Positions 39,401 to 48,280 of a stretch of 64,000 nt of DNA are shown in pieces; the first letter of the stretch is position 1; every line of letters starts with the position of its first letter. A program made the translations under genes and the position numbers. The notes under the pieces are model-generated. The model saw nothing but the letters and a program-made list of their open reading frames with translations, was not told the DNA's origin and ran no database searches. Origin of the DNA: Onchocerca lupi. Lineage: Eukaryota > Nematoda > Chromadorea > Rhabditida > Onchocercidae. Location: NCBI GenBank assembly GCA_028564675.1, contig JAOVVO010000012.1, positions 186,001-250,000 of the forward strand, read 5' to 3'.

Positions 39401-40491
39401 TTAAATTAAAATTGACTCTCTTCAAACTTAGATTTGAAGGGAAATGGTAAGATGAATTGAATCAGAATTCAAAATAATCTTTTCAGATTGAATAGATTTC
39501 CTGCATCAATGTAATAGAACGAAATCAATTTTTGCAGCAAAGAAGAAAAAACTTTTCGAAATTTATGATAACAGAAATAGTTGTGAATGGTGAATTTTTT
39601 TTTTCTTCTAGAAATTATCCAAAGATTACTTTTGGATAATTCTAAAATATTCTAGAATATATTCTATAGTTATCACAATAGAATATATTTGCATGAATAA
39701 ATTATGATTAGTGGATTTAAATAAACAAAAAGAAGCAGAAATTGCGCAAAAATTAGAAATATCTCATGTTTGAATTTGTGATGAATTGAATGATGAATAT
39801 TGATTGATGTCAATCACTTCACTGTTCATTGCGAGTTTTTTCTGTGAAATTTTCAGTAAAGCGCAAAAGAAAGGGCAAAATTAGAAGAATAATAGATAGG
39901 TCAAAATCGGCGGACATGTTAAACTTTTATTCCAAAAGTTTTTCTCTACTTAATGAATAATATCAGATTGACCTGTTCTATTGGGAATTCTAAATGGTAC
40001 TATAAAGTTCTCGTGATTTAAAAATGATCATCTGATTGCTTGAAACTTTTGCTTAATTCTGATGAAGGAAATTGTTGAAAACAAATATCTTTGTATGATA
40101 AGAATAGAAATTGAAAAAGTGGAAGAGAAAAGTGAATTTAGAAAAATACCTGGTAACGGAATCTTGATTAGTAAAATCGATCATCGTTCCGTTCAACTCT
40201 CGGACAGATACAGAACGTCGAACAAGCGTATCTTTTTCGAATTGTATATTGTCAGCATGAACGTCTAACCTGGAGAGAATCATCAATTAAAAAGATGATC
40301 AAGAATGGAAGTAATGGAATTCGAAGAATTTTCGAAATCTAAAATTATGGCATATTGCTTTTCGATTTGCAATACTGTAGCACTTACCCTGCTTTCGTCT
40401 CGAATTGATTATTATTGACGAATGAATTCAATTTATATCGAAGTGTACGACGACGAGCTTTTCGAGCTGTTGGTCCTTGGATTGATTTCAT
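3283..40491 (-). CDS. gei-1: DLC1/STARD13-type RhoGAP: SAM - linker - RhoGAP - START (39 coding exons)
   Basis: A Rho GTPase-activating protein expected to switch off Rho-family GTPases at adhesions and actin structures, with a C-terminal lipid-binding START domain. I join 39 exons (listed in the module entries); every junction agrees in phase and the sum is 6915 nt, i.e. 2304 residues plus stop. Order: about 1017 residues of Ser/Thr-rich N-terminus with a short coiled-coil-like stretch, SAM about 1018-1085, conserved WSR-type motif, Ser-rich linker with a polyQ run, RhoGAP about 1841-2018 with arginine finger R1879 in GIFRKSG, START about 2040-2295. The start ATG at 40491 is chosen because an in-frame TAA lies 13 codons or fewer upstream and a TATA-like box precedes it. 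The vertebrate DLC1 family is about 1000-1500 residues, so this protein is unusually long at the N-terminus. Longer isoforms may use exons at 40743-47866. Family assignment is firm; exact small exons are less sure. Confidence 0.92.
4095..4335 (+). repeat. Dispersed repeat copy inside a gei-1 intron
   Basis: Reads CAGTCCGCTTACTTACTTTT, CACAGGTGTAACACATAAG, CCTATTCGAATGCAACCTTG, GAAATTTCAAACAATTTTTT, a short palindromic GGAGATTTAAGGTCTCC and ends AACATTTACATTTTTAATTA. It lies within the intron between exons 36 (ending 4425) and 37 (starting 4010), antisense to the gene, and its left edge overlaps a few bases from the exon acceptor; the exon itself is intact. Confidence 0.75.
5067..6316 (-). CDS. 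gei-1: gei-1 exons 31-34: RhoGAP domain
   Basis: Exons 6316-6087, 5823-5724, 5609-5479 and 5152-5067. The domain starts at FGLPLAVIQ, carries the arginine finger in DTVGIFRKSGVRSRI, then GKLDLSQVHDIADLLKQYFR, ELPEPLMTAKYSETF, LLLPDEHREALQTLLYFLHD and the last helix block MTSQNLAVCFAPSLF. GIFRKSG (catalytic Arg), KQYFRELPEPL and NLAVCFAPSLF are the conserved RhoGAP boxes, all intact, so catalytic activity is expected. The last exon (5152-5067) is only 86 nt. Intron phases (0, 1, 0, 2) all match. Confidence 0.95.
6429..6462 (+). repeat. Poly(T) tract (34 T) in gei-1 intron
   Basis: Uninterrupted T run in the intron between exons 30 and 31, i.e. poly(A) on the gene strand. Similar runs occur at about 28460-28487, 45541-45558 and 54637-54658. 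Likely length-unstable; no functional evidence. Confidence 0.9.
6708..10951 (-). CDS. gei-1: gei-1 exons 24-30: Ser-rich linker leading into the GAP domain
   Basis: Exons 10951-10638, 9950-9461, 9098-8920, 8517-8345, 7979-7771, 7459-7264 and 6900-6708. The linker is Ser/Thr/Arg-rich and probably disordered, with a run of eight Gln (about 9902-9925, CAA repeats) after LQPMR. Conserved islands are RRDSGVGSSLSRSPR, matching the RRDSGVGxSLxR box that precedes the GAP domain in DLC proteins, and QQIRKLAFLKLSVMIETYAG plus SWAVHKFIRRMR, the helical lead-in of the GAP module. DVHDICLDLAAF may correspond to the LD-like talin/FAK-binding region of DLC1, but this is only suggestive. The donor after SVGEM uses GTTGGT; a better-looking GTAAAT one codon later would break the frame. 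Confidence 0.88.
11889..14025 (-). CDS. gei-1: gei-1 exons 18-23: SAM domain and conserved post-SAM region
   Basis: Exons 14025-13954, 13705-13575, 13228-13145, 12787-12709, 12464-12263 and 12020-11889. The SAM domain reads EEEAIECVRWLRDAGFPQYA, RLYEEHRFPIDIRSVQRDHE, FLDDDSLRALFRRLNALNR and CAIMKVE; the same order of WLRxxGFPQYAxLYE, FPIDIxxVxRxHxFLD and LCRRLNxLNxCA defines the DLC1-family SAM. After an acidic exon follows VAISNKWKYQRNSQTWSR, the conserved K/RW..QRDS..WSR motif, and RSQSERLKERARALMKRM. The donor of exon 19 is ambiguous between 13575 and 13578 (same phase). The SAM domain is a protein-interaction module in this family. Confidence 0.92.
14026..17897 (-). other. 3.9-kb gei-1 intron with one candidate cassette exon
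   Basis: Intron between the small exon 17 and the first SAM exon. Mostly AT-rich without open frames. The segment 15675-15790 is coding-like and is listed separately. Nothing else recognised. Confidence 0.6.
15675..15790 (-). CDS. Candidate alternative exon of gei-1 upstream of the SAM exons
   Basis: Between an acceptor AAATTATCAG and a donor GTAGGTTT, one frame is open and protein-like: YYSHSTQPIFNDSVISYSLS then VPAEIQDFDIPFNPCVVN. Its start phase fits the end of exon 17 (17898), but its end phase (0) does not fit the SAM exon at 14025 (which needs one base carried over), so a further small exon would be needed; a 19-nt candidate with acceptor CCATCTCTCAG lies near 15265-15290. Read as a real but unplaced exon; transcript data are missing. 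Confidence 0.45.
17898..24589 (-). CDS. gei-1: gei-1 exons 8-17: N-terminal extension, part 2
   Basis: Exons 24589-24242, 22633-22469, 22286-22195, 22006-21892, 21730-21621, 20292-20237, 19370-19119, 18665-18421, 18322-18125 and 17937-17898. The first begins AECRAQKLETFGDVV and is then Thr-rich; others include SPYSLSRSSSFDWINESS, SSEDIDNSIAILLEYAGGLD, GSIYDNVPHAIKQTAALQAS and VRSPPPPSPRLSTEKQ. No domain recognised; low complexity suggests a mostly disordered region with short helical segments. All phases agree. The weakest member is the 56-nt exon 20292-20237, open in two frames: the frame demanded by phase (QLIFLDNFLLMIQLIQNLRE) is less protein-like than the other. Confidence 0.8.
25683..25826 (-). 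CDS. Candidate cassette or alternative last exon of gei-1
   Basis: From acceptor CAACTTATCAG at 25827, a phase-0 frame reads NSKRRRSTVLSDWLKMMFT up to a good donor GTAACT after 25770 (57 nt, phase 0 to 0). Exon 7 (29920) ends and exon 8 (24589) starts in phase 0, so its inclusion keeps frame. If the donor is not used, the frame runs on through a Ser run to a stop at 25683, giving an alternative C-terminus. Short, so chance cannot be excluded. Confidence 0.4.
   Translation of the reverse strand, partial: NSKRRRSTVLSDWLKMMFTVTGTFSSSSSSSTPSMVPLLLLQLSQHK
26850..27210. promoter_or_regulatory. GC-richer ORF-free block in gei-1 intron, candidate enhancer or internal promoter
   Basis: Base composition rises clearly above the surrounding intron, as it otherwise does only over exons, yet neither strand keeps an open frame. 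It contains CTCAAGTGG (NK-2-type homeodomain core CACTTGAG on the minus strand). It lies about 2.3 kb upstream of exon 8. Function inferred from composition only. Confidence 0.3.
29920..40491 (-). CDS. gei-1: gei-1 exons 1-7: start and N-terminal extension, part 1
   Basis: Exons 40491-40388 (start), 40269-40150, 39315-39120, 38865-38662, 37638-37021, 36649-36485 and the 24-nt microexon 29943-29920. The protein begins MKSIQGPTARKARRRTLRYK, very basic, then LDVHADNIQFEKDTLVRRS, DSVTRWTSQILAEIDSLPSS and, in the 618-nt exon, EIPEVSCTAHIVLTARASNR. Exon 6 ends LNVWKRK and joins the microexon EMLLLKKQ and exon 8 AECRAQKLETF, together a short amphipathic or coiled-coil helix. No domain recognised before it. 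Exon 5 has an in-frame ATG 18 nt after a TTTTCAG acceptor and could also serve as a trans-spliced start. Phases agree throughout. Confidence 0.8.
31814..32001. repeat. 94-bp imperfect tandem duplication
   Basis: The block starting AACATTCTTATGCCC recurs 94 bases later (31908) with the shared text GTATTACAGTATT..GC, CATTACA/CTTACAA TAT and AGCTT. Both copies are diverged by scattered substitutions. Intronic, no open frame. Confidence 0.75.
33247..33293. repeat. 26-bp tandem duplication
   Basis: AAACATCCAATCTGCCAATC occurs at 33247 and again at 33273, exact over 21 bases. Intronic. Confidence 0.85.
35238..35404 (-). CDS. Possible orphan exon in gei-1 intron
   Basis: The minus strand is open from a TAATTAG acceptor-like site near 35413 through ATG at 35404 to a strong donor (CTCCAG then GTATGTTTG). 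The text MDLKRCMRITMLDLCSTFAS, IDEQFNEHKIISEGLQVISK is protein-like. It ends in phase 2, which does not fit the next gei-1 exons, so it may be a separate or decayed exon or chance. Confidence 0.25.
36263..36290. repeat. Perfect 12-bp hairpin
   Basis: GAATTGCAACAA, loop ATAA, then TTGTTGCAATTC. Intronic; could form a strong stem in RNA or DNA. No family recognised. Confidence 0.8.
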
Positions 40492-40607
40492 ATTAATTAT
40501 TAATTATTATCTTTTGCTGTGATATGCGTTATCTTGGATCTCAATCTAGCAGCTAACAAAACAATAAATTGTACTAAGATAAATTCATAGATGAACCACA
40601 AGGGGAC

Positions 40608-40615
40608 TATTTATA
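40608..40615 (-). promoter_or_regulatory. TATA-like box of a gei-1 promoter
   Basis: Minus strand GGCTATAAATAGTCCCC, a canonical TATAAATA with GC-rich flanks, 117 bases before the ATG at 40491 and within the 251-base gap between the upstream stop (40743) and that ATG. Expected transcription start near 40580. An acceptor-like CATATCACAG near 40515 could instead receive a spliced leader. Supports an independent start for the 2304-residue isoform. Confidence 0.5.
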
Positions 40616-40742
40616 GCCTTCAAAAGATATATAATAATGTGAATCGATGTAGAACCATCGATTGACAACAAATATTTGAATAGTTTGTGTCCTTCGAAGG
40701 ATGAAAATAAGTGGCATCACTTTGTATGGCACTGACTACTGA

Positions 40743-43700
40743 TTATATCTTCAAGATAACAGGTAATTTCCAGGTGGCCTTTCTCGAAAGAAGCATCAGT
40801 GAGAAACCTTTGAATTTGTAGAAGATATCAGTCGGTTCGATGGATGTTGATGGCCGCGTTGAAGTTGATTTGCAGCAAATTTCTGTTGTCGATCGAGTGA
40901 TCAAACTGGAATTAACATAATTTTGTCTCAATGAAAGAAAAGCTGCTTCCGTTGATGTTGTTGCTCGGCGTGAGGCTGTTGATTGACCTCTCTTACTCGC
41001 GGTCGTTAATTGAATCTGCAAAAATTACGCGAATTTTATAAATTTTCAAAAATTTTTAATTTTCCACTAAAAATTCAAAAAAATGGAAATAATAATATAA
41101 TCTAATATTTCATGATCGCTTATTATAGCAACCTTAATAACCTTTTAAAAAAGCCGAACCTTGAGAGTGAAAAATATTTCTGAATTTTATGCTATCCATT
41201 AGTATGAATAAAAAGCTAAGGAGGAAATTGTTATAATATATTCAATAGTATATAAACAGAATTTGTGCAATAAAAAGAAAAAAATATATCCATTATTTTC
41301 CAGAAAGTTTGTAAAATAAGAAATCAATATTCAAATTTAAGAGGAAAGATTAAAAATTTTAAACTTTTCATGACAAGTGCTGTCCCTTTCCGATCACTTA
41401 ATTATCTTACTATAATACTTTGATAACACTTACCGATCGTTTTCTTTGCTCGTTGATACTATCATTATCACTGCTACTTGTAGATTCTGACCTATGTACT
41501 CTATTTAAAGCTGAAGTTGACTTAGACGTACGTTTTCCAAAAATCCCACCCGTTAAATTACGACGCTGGCGACGTGTAAAACGTTTACGACGTGAAGACA
41601 CGTAATACTCTGCATCTGCTGCAAAACTTTTTCATAAATTTCACATATTTCACCAAAATTTTCAATTTTTCCTTATTAGAAAATTTTTTCTGGAATTCCA
41701 GTTTTCCAAACGCTTTTCCTATTCTTTGCCCTAAAATCTCATGATTTTTCTATTTTTTCTTTCAAGAACTTCCACGTTAGAAAAAATTCAGAAGGAATTC
41801 GAACTAACCATTGCTAAATTTCAATTCAATTTTAAACTGAAATTCGAATTAGTTAATATGGTAACACTTGTAAAAGTATTACATCAATCTACAAATAAAT
41901 TGCAGTGCGACTTCGACTTGAAGAAGCTTATCATTCAGAAATCTCTTTATCTCATGAAAACTTGAACATCAATCCAAAAGCTGATAATAACTTCATGCTC
42001 GTCATATTACTTTCAACTCCTCGTGAATAATCCATAAAAACCTGGATATCGCTGCTTCTTTTTGGAGTAAGCAACAATTTTCAACAACGATCTTCTTAGC
42101 TCAAAAGCGTAGATTTCTGAACATACCATGTTGATCATCATTTGATGAGAATGATTGCACAAAGTTTACAATGTCATGCTGGGATAAGCATACAGCAGGA
42201 AATGAATTCTTTCGATAAATAGCAGATGAAGGAAGATCTGATGAAGACTGACGATTTCTAAAAACAGAAGGATAGAAGTAATGAGAAGAAAGTATTATCG
42301 ATTTCTGAAATTGAGTTAATTAATGTTGTCAGAAATATCATTCGTTATCACTTCCATTTACATTTGTACTTTTCAAAAAGATAACTCCATCGTTTTCTTT
42401 TTTCCTATAAAATTCTTGGAGATTTTATACAGTTTTCATAATTCGATTATGTATTGTAAAAAGAAAAAGGCGACTGACAAAAATATCTTCAAAATGAAAC
42501 TTTATCACAAAGATTACAATCATTCTGATCACTTTTACTACGTATTCAGAGTAATCAGCCATAATTTTGGGTCAGAAGGAAGAAATAGTAACGTATCAGA
42601 AGTTGACAAATAATCAGTGGAAAGAATTGCAAACAAATGCAGCATTGACTATTCACAGCTTATATTTGATTAAGTTTGCCGGACGGTACACTTCTAATGG
42701 TCATCAATTGGTACTAATTTAAAATTGTGCTTCACTTCCTGTCCTCTTCATTAACAAATATTCTCTCCTTGAAGCCTGGATATTGAGCTTTGAAGATGAA
42801 ATGAAATGGCTTTCTGGTTATTTTCTCAGTGCCCTTGACCAATAGCCTATTTGTCCATCTATAATAGATTCTTACCTAACGAGAACCAATTTTGGATCTC
42901 TCAATGAACATAAATTAATCCAATGAAGAAGAATGAGATTGTATGGAGAAAGCAGAAAATTAAATATTAAATCAAGTATGCAATTCAAATTTTTTTCAAA
43001 TTTTAATTATTTTTAGATTCTAACTGAATGCTCAAATTAAAATGCGATGCGTTTAGAATAAGGTTTTAGAATTTTTCAATTATGGAGATTTTAAAAAATG
43101 GAACTGTTTCCTTCAAAAAAATTGATCACTTCAAATTTTCAATTTTTTTCAGAATAAGAAATCTCTGAGACCAAAAATAGAAATTTTGTTAAGAAGGAAA
43201 AATTTGTCTTTTCATAATATGTCATTTTTCCTTCTTATTAAAATTTCTATTTTGTTAAGAAGGAAAAATGACATGAATTCGTCGCCTAACTTTACGCATA
43301 TCAAGATTTGAAAAAACAAAAAATCTTAATGTGAAAAATCTTTGGCCAAAAAGTCTTACAAATCCTAATCAAATCTCTTGGGATTTGAAAGCATTTTGAG
43401 TCAGCCAACAACTACAGATAGATGTTGGACAGGATCTAATATAAGAAATGGATGAGATAAGCGTAAATTAGATAAAGTGCCTTAAAACTATGAAGAAAAG
43501 TGACTGGTAAATGGCCTAACTAAATTATTTCACATTTTCAATTCATTCTCCCACAAGTACCATCACATCTTCTAGAATTCAAGACAGTAATTCAATGTGA
43601 ATTCGAGATTTCTTGAAGCAATTTTTCAAATAAATGTTTAATAGCGCATTTCGCTATATTTACTCTTCTAACACCTTTTGTAACACAAAATGACAAGACT

Positions 43701-43790
43701 AAATGAAGCCACGTTCTTTTCAGAATTCAAAAAAATTCTTGCATTTTCGAAACTATTTGAACATAAAATTATTTGATCTAACAAACTTGA

Positions 43791-43821
<31 letters not shown>

Positions 43822-46800
43822 CAACCGTCTCGAAAATTTGATCTGTTTGTCGTCCTCGTTTTTAATAGTTATTGATGCAAGTTCGTGAAGACTTCGCGAT
43901 ATGACTTCCTAAAAATAAATTAATTTTTAATTTATAATCCTTAAAGCTTATAGAAAGGAAAGAATGATGCCAGTATGTATTAATTAATGAATGACGAAGA
44001 GAAAAGCTCCCAGCTTCCTTAATTGTCTAAACACATCCAGTGGTCTTTCTAATTTTATTCGAATTTAAATTTCTTCTTAAATTGATTTGTGATATAATGT
44101 TTTAAGACTTCTATTTTAAAACACTCTCAATATTCATATTTAATTTATCTAACTAAAATCGAACCTGTCACATATTACAGTGATCTTAGAATATTGCTAA
44201 TGCAGTCAGTTTAGCCAAAATATTATATATGTCAACACTGGTACCGTAATATCAAGCCCAGCTTGACCCCAGGCTTCTATGATACAGTAAAAAAGAGAAA
44301 AAGATGGAATATTTTTTCTAGTAATGAAAGGTCAAAAGTTTATATTTACAACTATTTGTATCACTCATTTATATTCAATTCGAAATAAAAACGGCGAAAA
44401 TATTGGATGAGACAAACAACAGAAATTGAAAATATAGTTGGTTTATAGCGGCAATTAACATAATAATTTAGTAATTAGCATAATAACATAATCACCATTC
44501 TCAATAAAAAAATTATTGATTGTTTGAGAAGATAACTCTTTGTCCCATTTAAAATATTCTGATGTCTCACATAAGCTCTGACACAATAAGAAGAACTGAA
44601 ATGGTACTAAAGATTTGAAGATAAAAGACTGCGGATTTTCGGCAATTTCGAATAGATAATGTTTTTTGAAAATGAGGAGTAAAATTGAAATTTAATTTGA
44701 ATAAATTGAATTTGAAGCAATCTTACTCGGAGAGTAATTTATTCGCAAATCGAAGGGTTTTTTTTTTCTTGTAATAAGATAAGTTGAATTTTTAGAATAC
44801 GAAAAATAGGGAATGTTTAAAAGTTGGAACTAAGATGGGAACAAGGGATAGCAATAGCTATCTTTAAGACGATGGCTAAAAATTGATCCAAATTTTTGAT
44901 ACTAAAAGGCTTCAAAAGTTTGGAATTTCAAAATTTCATTAAACATTCGATTCAAATTATGACTTCAAAAAATTTCAAAAGACATATGATAGAGATCAAT
45001 TAAGTACTGTTATAACTTGGATCAAATTATGAGAAATGCTGCCATCATTCAAAAGGTCAAAATCAAAATCATTCAAATTATTTTTCATTCATCCTCCCAG
45101 TGTTCTTTACTCTTTCTCTACTTCAACTCGTTGTTTAAAAGTTCCTATTCTAAGTGGGATTTTTAAAAAAACAAAAAAAAAAATGAACAAAAACCTATGG
45201 AATGAATAAAATCTACAAGTTGTTTGTGATGTTATTTTTATGAAGACTTTTTAAAAAACATATAACAGAAGTCATTTTGATTACAGTGGAAATCGTTAAC
45301 CTTTTTTCAGTTCAGTGCATACACTCTTCATAAACAGCCAAAAAAGCCCAGTAAATGCAAAAAAAGATTAAAGAAAGATGTGTGGAAGATAGAAGGTTTA
45401 AGTGATTATTTCAACCATTTGTGATCAAAAAAAATCTTTCTACCTGGAATGCTTACGTGTCAAGTCCACGCAAATGAAATTGAATCAATGAAGTATTATC
45501 AGCATAGCATAATTCCATGTTCCAACAATATTCAGAAATGGTTTTTTTTTTTTTTTTTGGAAAAAAAAAGAAATGTTAATAAAAGAATAAGAAAGAGAAG
45601 GCAAATGATAGCGATAAAAACGAATTGATATAAAAAGATTTTTGACAACGAACAATAACGAAAAGCTTATTTGCATGTAAAAGACATACAATTCACTTCT
45701 TTTGCATGCATTTACTGCAAATTCTTTCTGCAGCATGCAGACTAAAAGACGACTGCACGATAAAGAAACTGCCAGTCAAGTTGGAACAAAATGATGCAAA
45801 TAATGCCAATACAACGCTTTACCATTAAGCAAACATGTCACCAAATTTGTCACCGACAAGACGATACTGTGAGTGCGACAGTTGTGAGTAATAAATTGGC
45901 AATTCAACTAAGCAGAAATTATTATAATTTCTTTCCAAAAATAAAAAAGAATTTTTCATTCATGATGACTTGTAAATTATCGAAAGAAATGATATCAGAT
46001 GAGGTAATGGCACTTCCATCAGAAAATTTTAAATCAAATTGACATTTTTGGTTGGTAAACGGAAGTTATTTATTTCTTTTGAAAAAGAAGGAAAAAATAA
46101 AAATGCTTCTTCAGCTGATATGATGATGATGACATTGGCAATTGAAAGAATTGAAAAATAAAGAATCACAAACTTAAATTTCTGAATTTGTTATGAAAAA
46201 TTGTTCAATCGATATTCACAGTAACTACTTTTAAGATTCAATAAAATTAAATTCAAAGGAAACAAAAGTTGCACATCATCAAATGCATTATGCAGAATAA
46301 TCTGAAAATTCAGGACATTCCATTAAATCGGTTAAATCGATTACCGGGATTGAAATATAATATTTGGTATTATTCAAAAAATTTTACGACCTCATGAAGA
46401 AATTAAATAATGAAAAGTAATGAGTTTAGTCAAAATTTTATAATTAATTCAAATTTATCGCCATCTATCAAAAAATGACAAAATAATGAAATCCTGGATA
46501 AGCCACTTTATCAGAAGAAACAGTTCAATTACACTGATCGTCGGAAAAAGTTTGCAAACATTCTAAACATCACTGGGCTTAGGAATATGCCACAAATAGC
46601 TTACAATGAAAAATTAATAAAACTATCGTTTTAAACTTATCGATTTTCGCAATTCTAAATTTAAACATTGTTGGATCAAAATAATAGTATCCTCCTATTA
46701 TTTAGTTCAGAATTTATAAATGTGATTAATTTGGATTATCAAAGATGCACAACGAAGACCAATGATTCGTTCATCTTCAATAAGTTAAAAGTGTTGTGTT

Positions 46801-47866
46801 GAGTTTGACGTCATTTTATAGAAGCAGAAATCTTTCAGAAAATTTATAATAATCAGGAAACTAGAAGAGAATCTTATCATTACTAGCTACCTTCTGATTA
46901 GGATTTCACAGCTAGAAGTTAAGGATTTCAGTAGATCGTTGAGCCTTCTGATCGTTTGTCCTTTATCCTCGAAGCTTTTCATCTCTCCCGCATCTGTGCA
47001 AAATGAACGATCAATTCTTTGAAGCATGAAAAAAGCAGCACGTCACATTACGGAAGAATGATTATAGAAGAATGAAGGATGATAACATTAGTGATTGTTT
47101 CTGTCTTCAAATATGTATAACAGAATACATGGAAAATTGTTTGGAATCGCTAAACAAATATGAAAATCAGGACAAACAGATGGACAGATAGCATTTGTCT
47201 AGCAAATGAATTGAATTTTTCGTCGATAAAATGTCGTTTTGATCTTTGATAAAGTGATATTAAGCAATATGCATCGCAAAACACATAAAATATTCTATAT
47301 GGTTGCTTGAATGACTTGTATCACATGCAATTGTTTTGCTACGTCATTTTCATTGATTATGAAGAGATAAACAAAGAAATCAATAAAATCTCGTTTTAAA
47401 ATTAACAGAAAAATCAATAAAATGTGTCTTGTGATGAAGGGAAAGAAAACCAAGATTGGTATATTGAGAGATTTCAGGGTTCAATTCATTCTATACAACT
47501 TTACCAGATTAATTGCTATATGATTTATTCATCAAAAATGGCTGAATTTTTGTGACATATCGACATCACACACTTCCTCCTCTCTCTCTTCCGCACCGTC
47601 AACATCATTCCGTTCCGTTCCGTCTCATTGTGATAGCTAACCTATCCTTTTTTTTTTTGATTTTTTTAAAAACAAATTCTTTTCTGTCAAAAAATACCAT
47701 CTCTTTTGCAAACCTATTTATATCATCATGGAATGGATGATAGAATCTTTGATTTGTTCGTAAGAGAAATATGAAAATAACAGGTGGAAGCAGTTACCTG
47801 TGCTTCCTGCAGATAGCAATCAGCTTCCCAGAATGAACTGCTTCTTCTTTCATATTCCATCGCCAT
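40743..47866 (-). CDS. Upstream exon series: alternative gei-1 N-terminus or separate gene (246 residues)
   Basis: Five exons agree in phase: 47866-47798 (ATG, MAMEYERRSSSFWEADCYLQ), 43908-43826 (EVISRSLHELASITIKNEDD), 42257-42127 (NRQSSSDLPSSAIYRKN), 41618-41434 (YVSSRRKRFTRRQRRNLTGG, SESTSSSDNDSINEQRKR) and 41015-40743 (IQLTTASKRGQSTASRRATT, stop). An in-frame TAA lies just upstream of the ATG in the same exon, and a TTTCCAG acceptor 24 bases upstream suggests trans-splicing or a 5'-UTR intron. The sum is 741 nt, 246 residues plus stop: Ser/Arg-rich, no known domain. Exon 41434 ends in phase 0 and could join gei-1 exons at 38865, 37638 or 36649 to make longer isoforms; no AATAAA follows the stop at 40743, which favours that reading. 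Which is right cannot be told from sequence alone. Confidence 0.6.
43178..43274. repeat. Nested inverted repeats
   Basis: A perfect 19-bp inverted repeat (43219-43237 against 43256-43274, ATGTCATTTTTCCTTCTTA arms, 18-nt loop) overlaps a second one: 43178-43204 pairs with 43224-43250 at 25 of 27 positions. The middle segment can therefore pair with either flank. Intronic; could be a decayed foldback transposon or a structural switch. Confidence 0.8.
46891..47027 (-). CDS. Candidate alternative first exon of the upstream series
   Basis: ATG at 47027 with an in-frame TGA six codons upstream opens MLQRIDRSFCTDAGEMKSFE, then DKGQTIRRLNDLLKSLTSSC and ends EILIR plus AG at a donor GTAGCTAG. It ends in phase 2, exactly what exon 42257-42127 requires (as does the 43826 exon), so it can replace exons 1-2 of the upstream series. 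Composition is clearly coding-like. Also possible: internal exon from the TTTTGCACAG acceptor at about 46993. No domain recognised. Confidence 0.5.
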
Positions 47867-48280
47867 ACAATTCAACTGTTATTATTTTGCCTGGAAATTT
47901 TGTGTGTGGCATGAAAGAAGTTGATAAGTGCGGAATTTAGAACTTGCTATTTAGATCAGAAATCATCAAATGTCTTAGCTATTTTCTGTTAAGAATTATA
48001 ATTTTTGTCTGAAATATTTTCACTGAAATTGAAAAAGGGTGCTTCAGACAAAAAGCAGAGATTTGGTTGTACTATTCTGGGATCGATTTCGAATAGAAAA
48101 AATGCTTCAAATTGTTAAAAGGACAATTTTTGTCATATGACAGTCATATTTTGTTTTACTCCTAAATTTGATCGATGATTATTATTTGACTAGAAATGCT
48201 GATAATGATAATCATATGATAATAATGGAATGGTATGAGCTACAATTGACATTTTCATGCAGTAGTCTTATAAAATTAAA
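47867..48280. promoter_or_regulatory. Putative bidirectional promoter region
   Basis: About 400 bases between the ATG of the minus-strand exon series (47866) and the ATG of the tentative plus-strand exon (48281). Both starts are preceded by an acceptor-like site (47891 on minus, 48262 on plus). No TATA box recognised on either strand; function inferred from the divergent arrangement. Confidence 0.3.
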
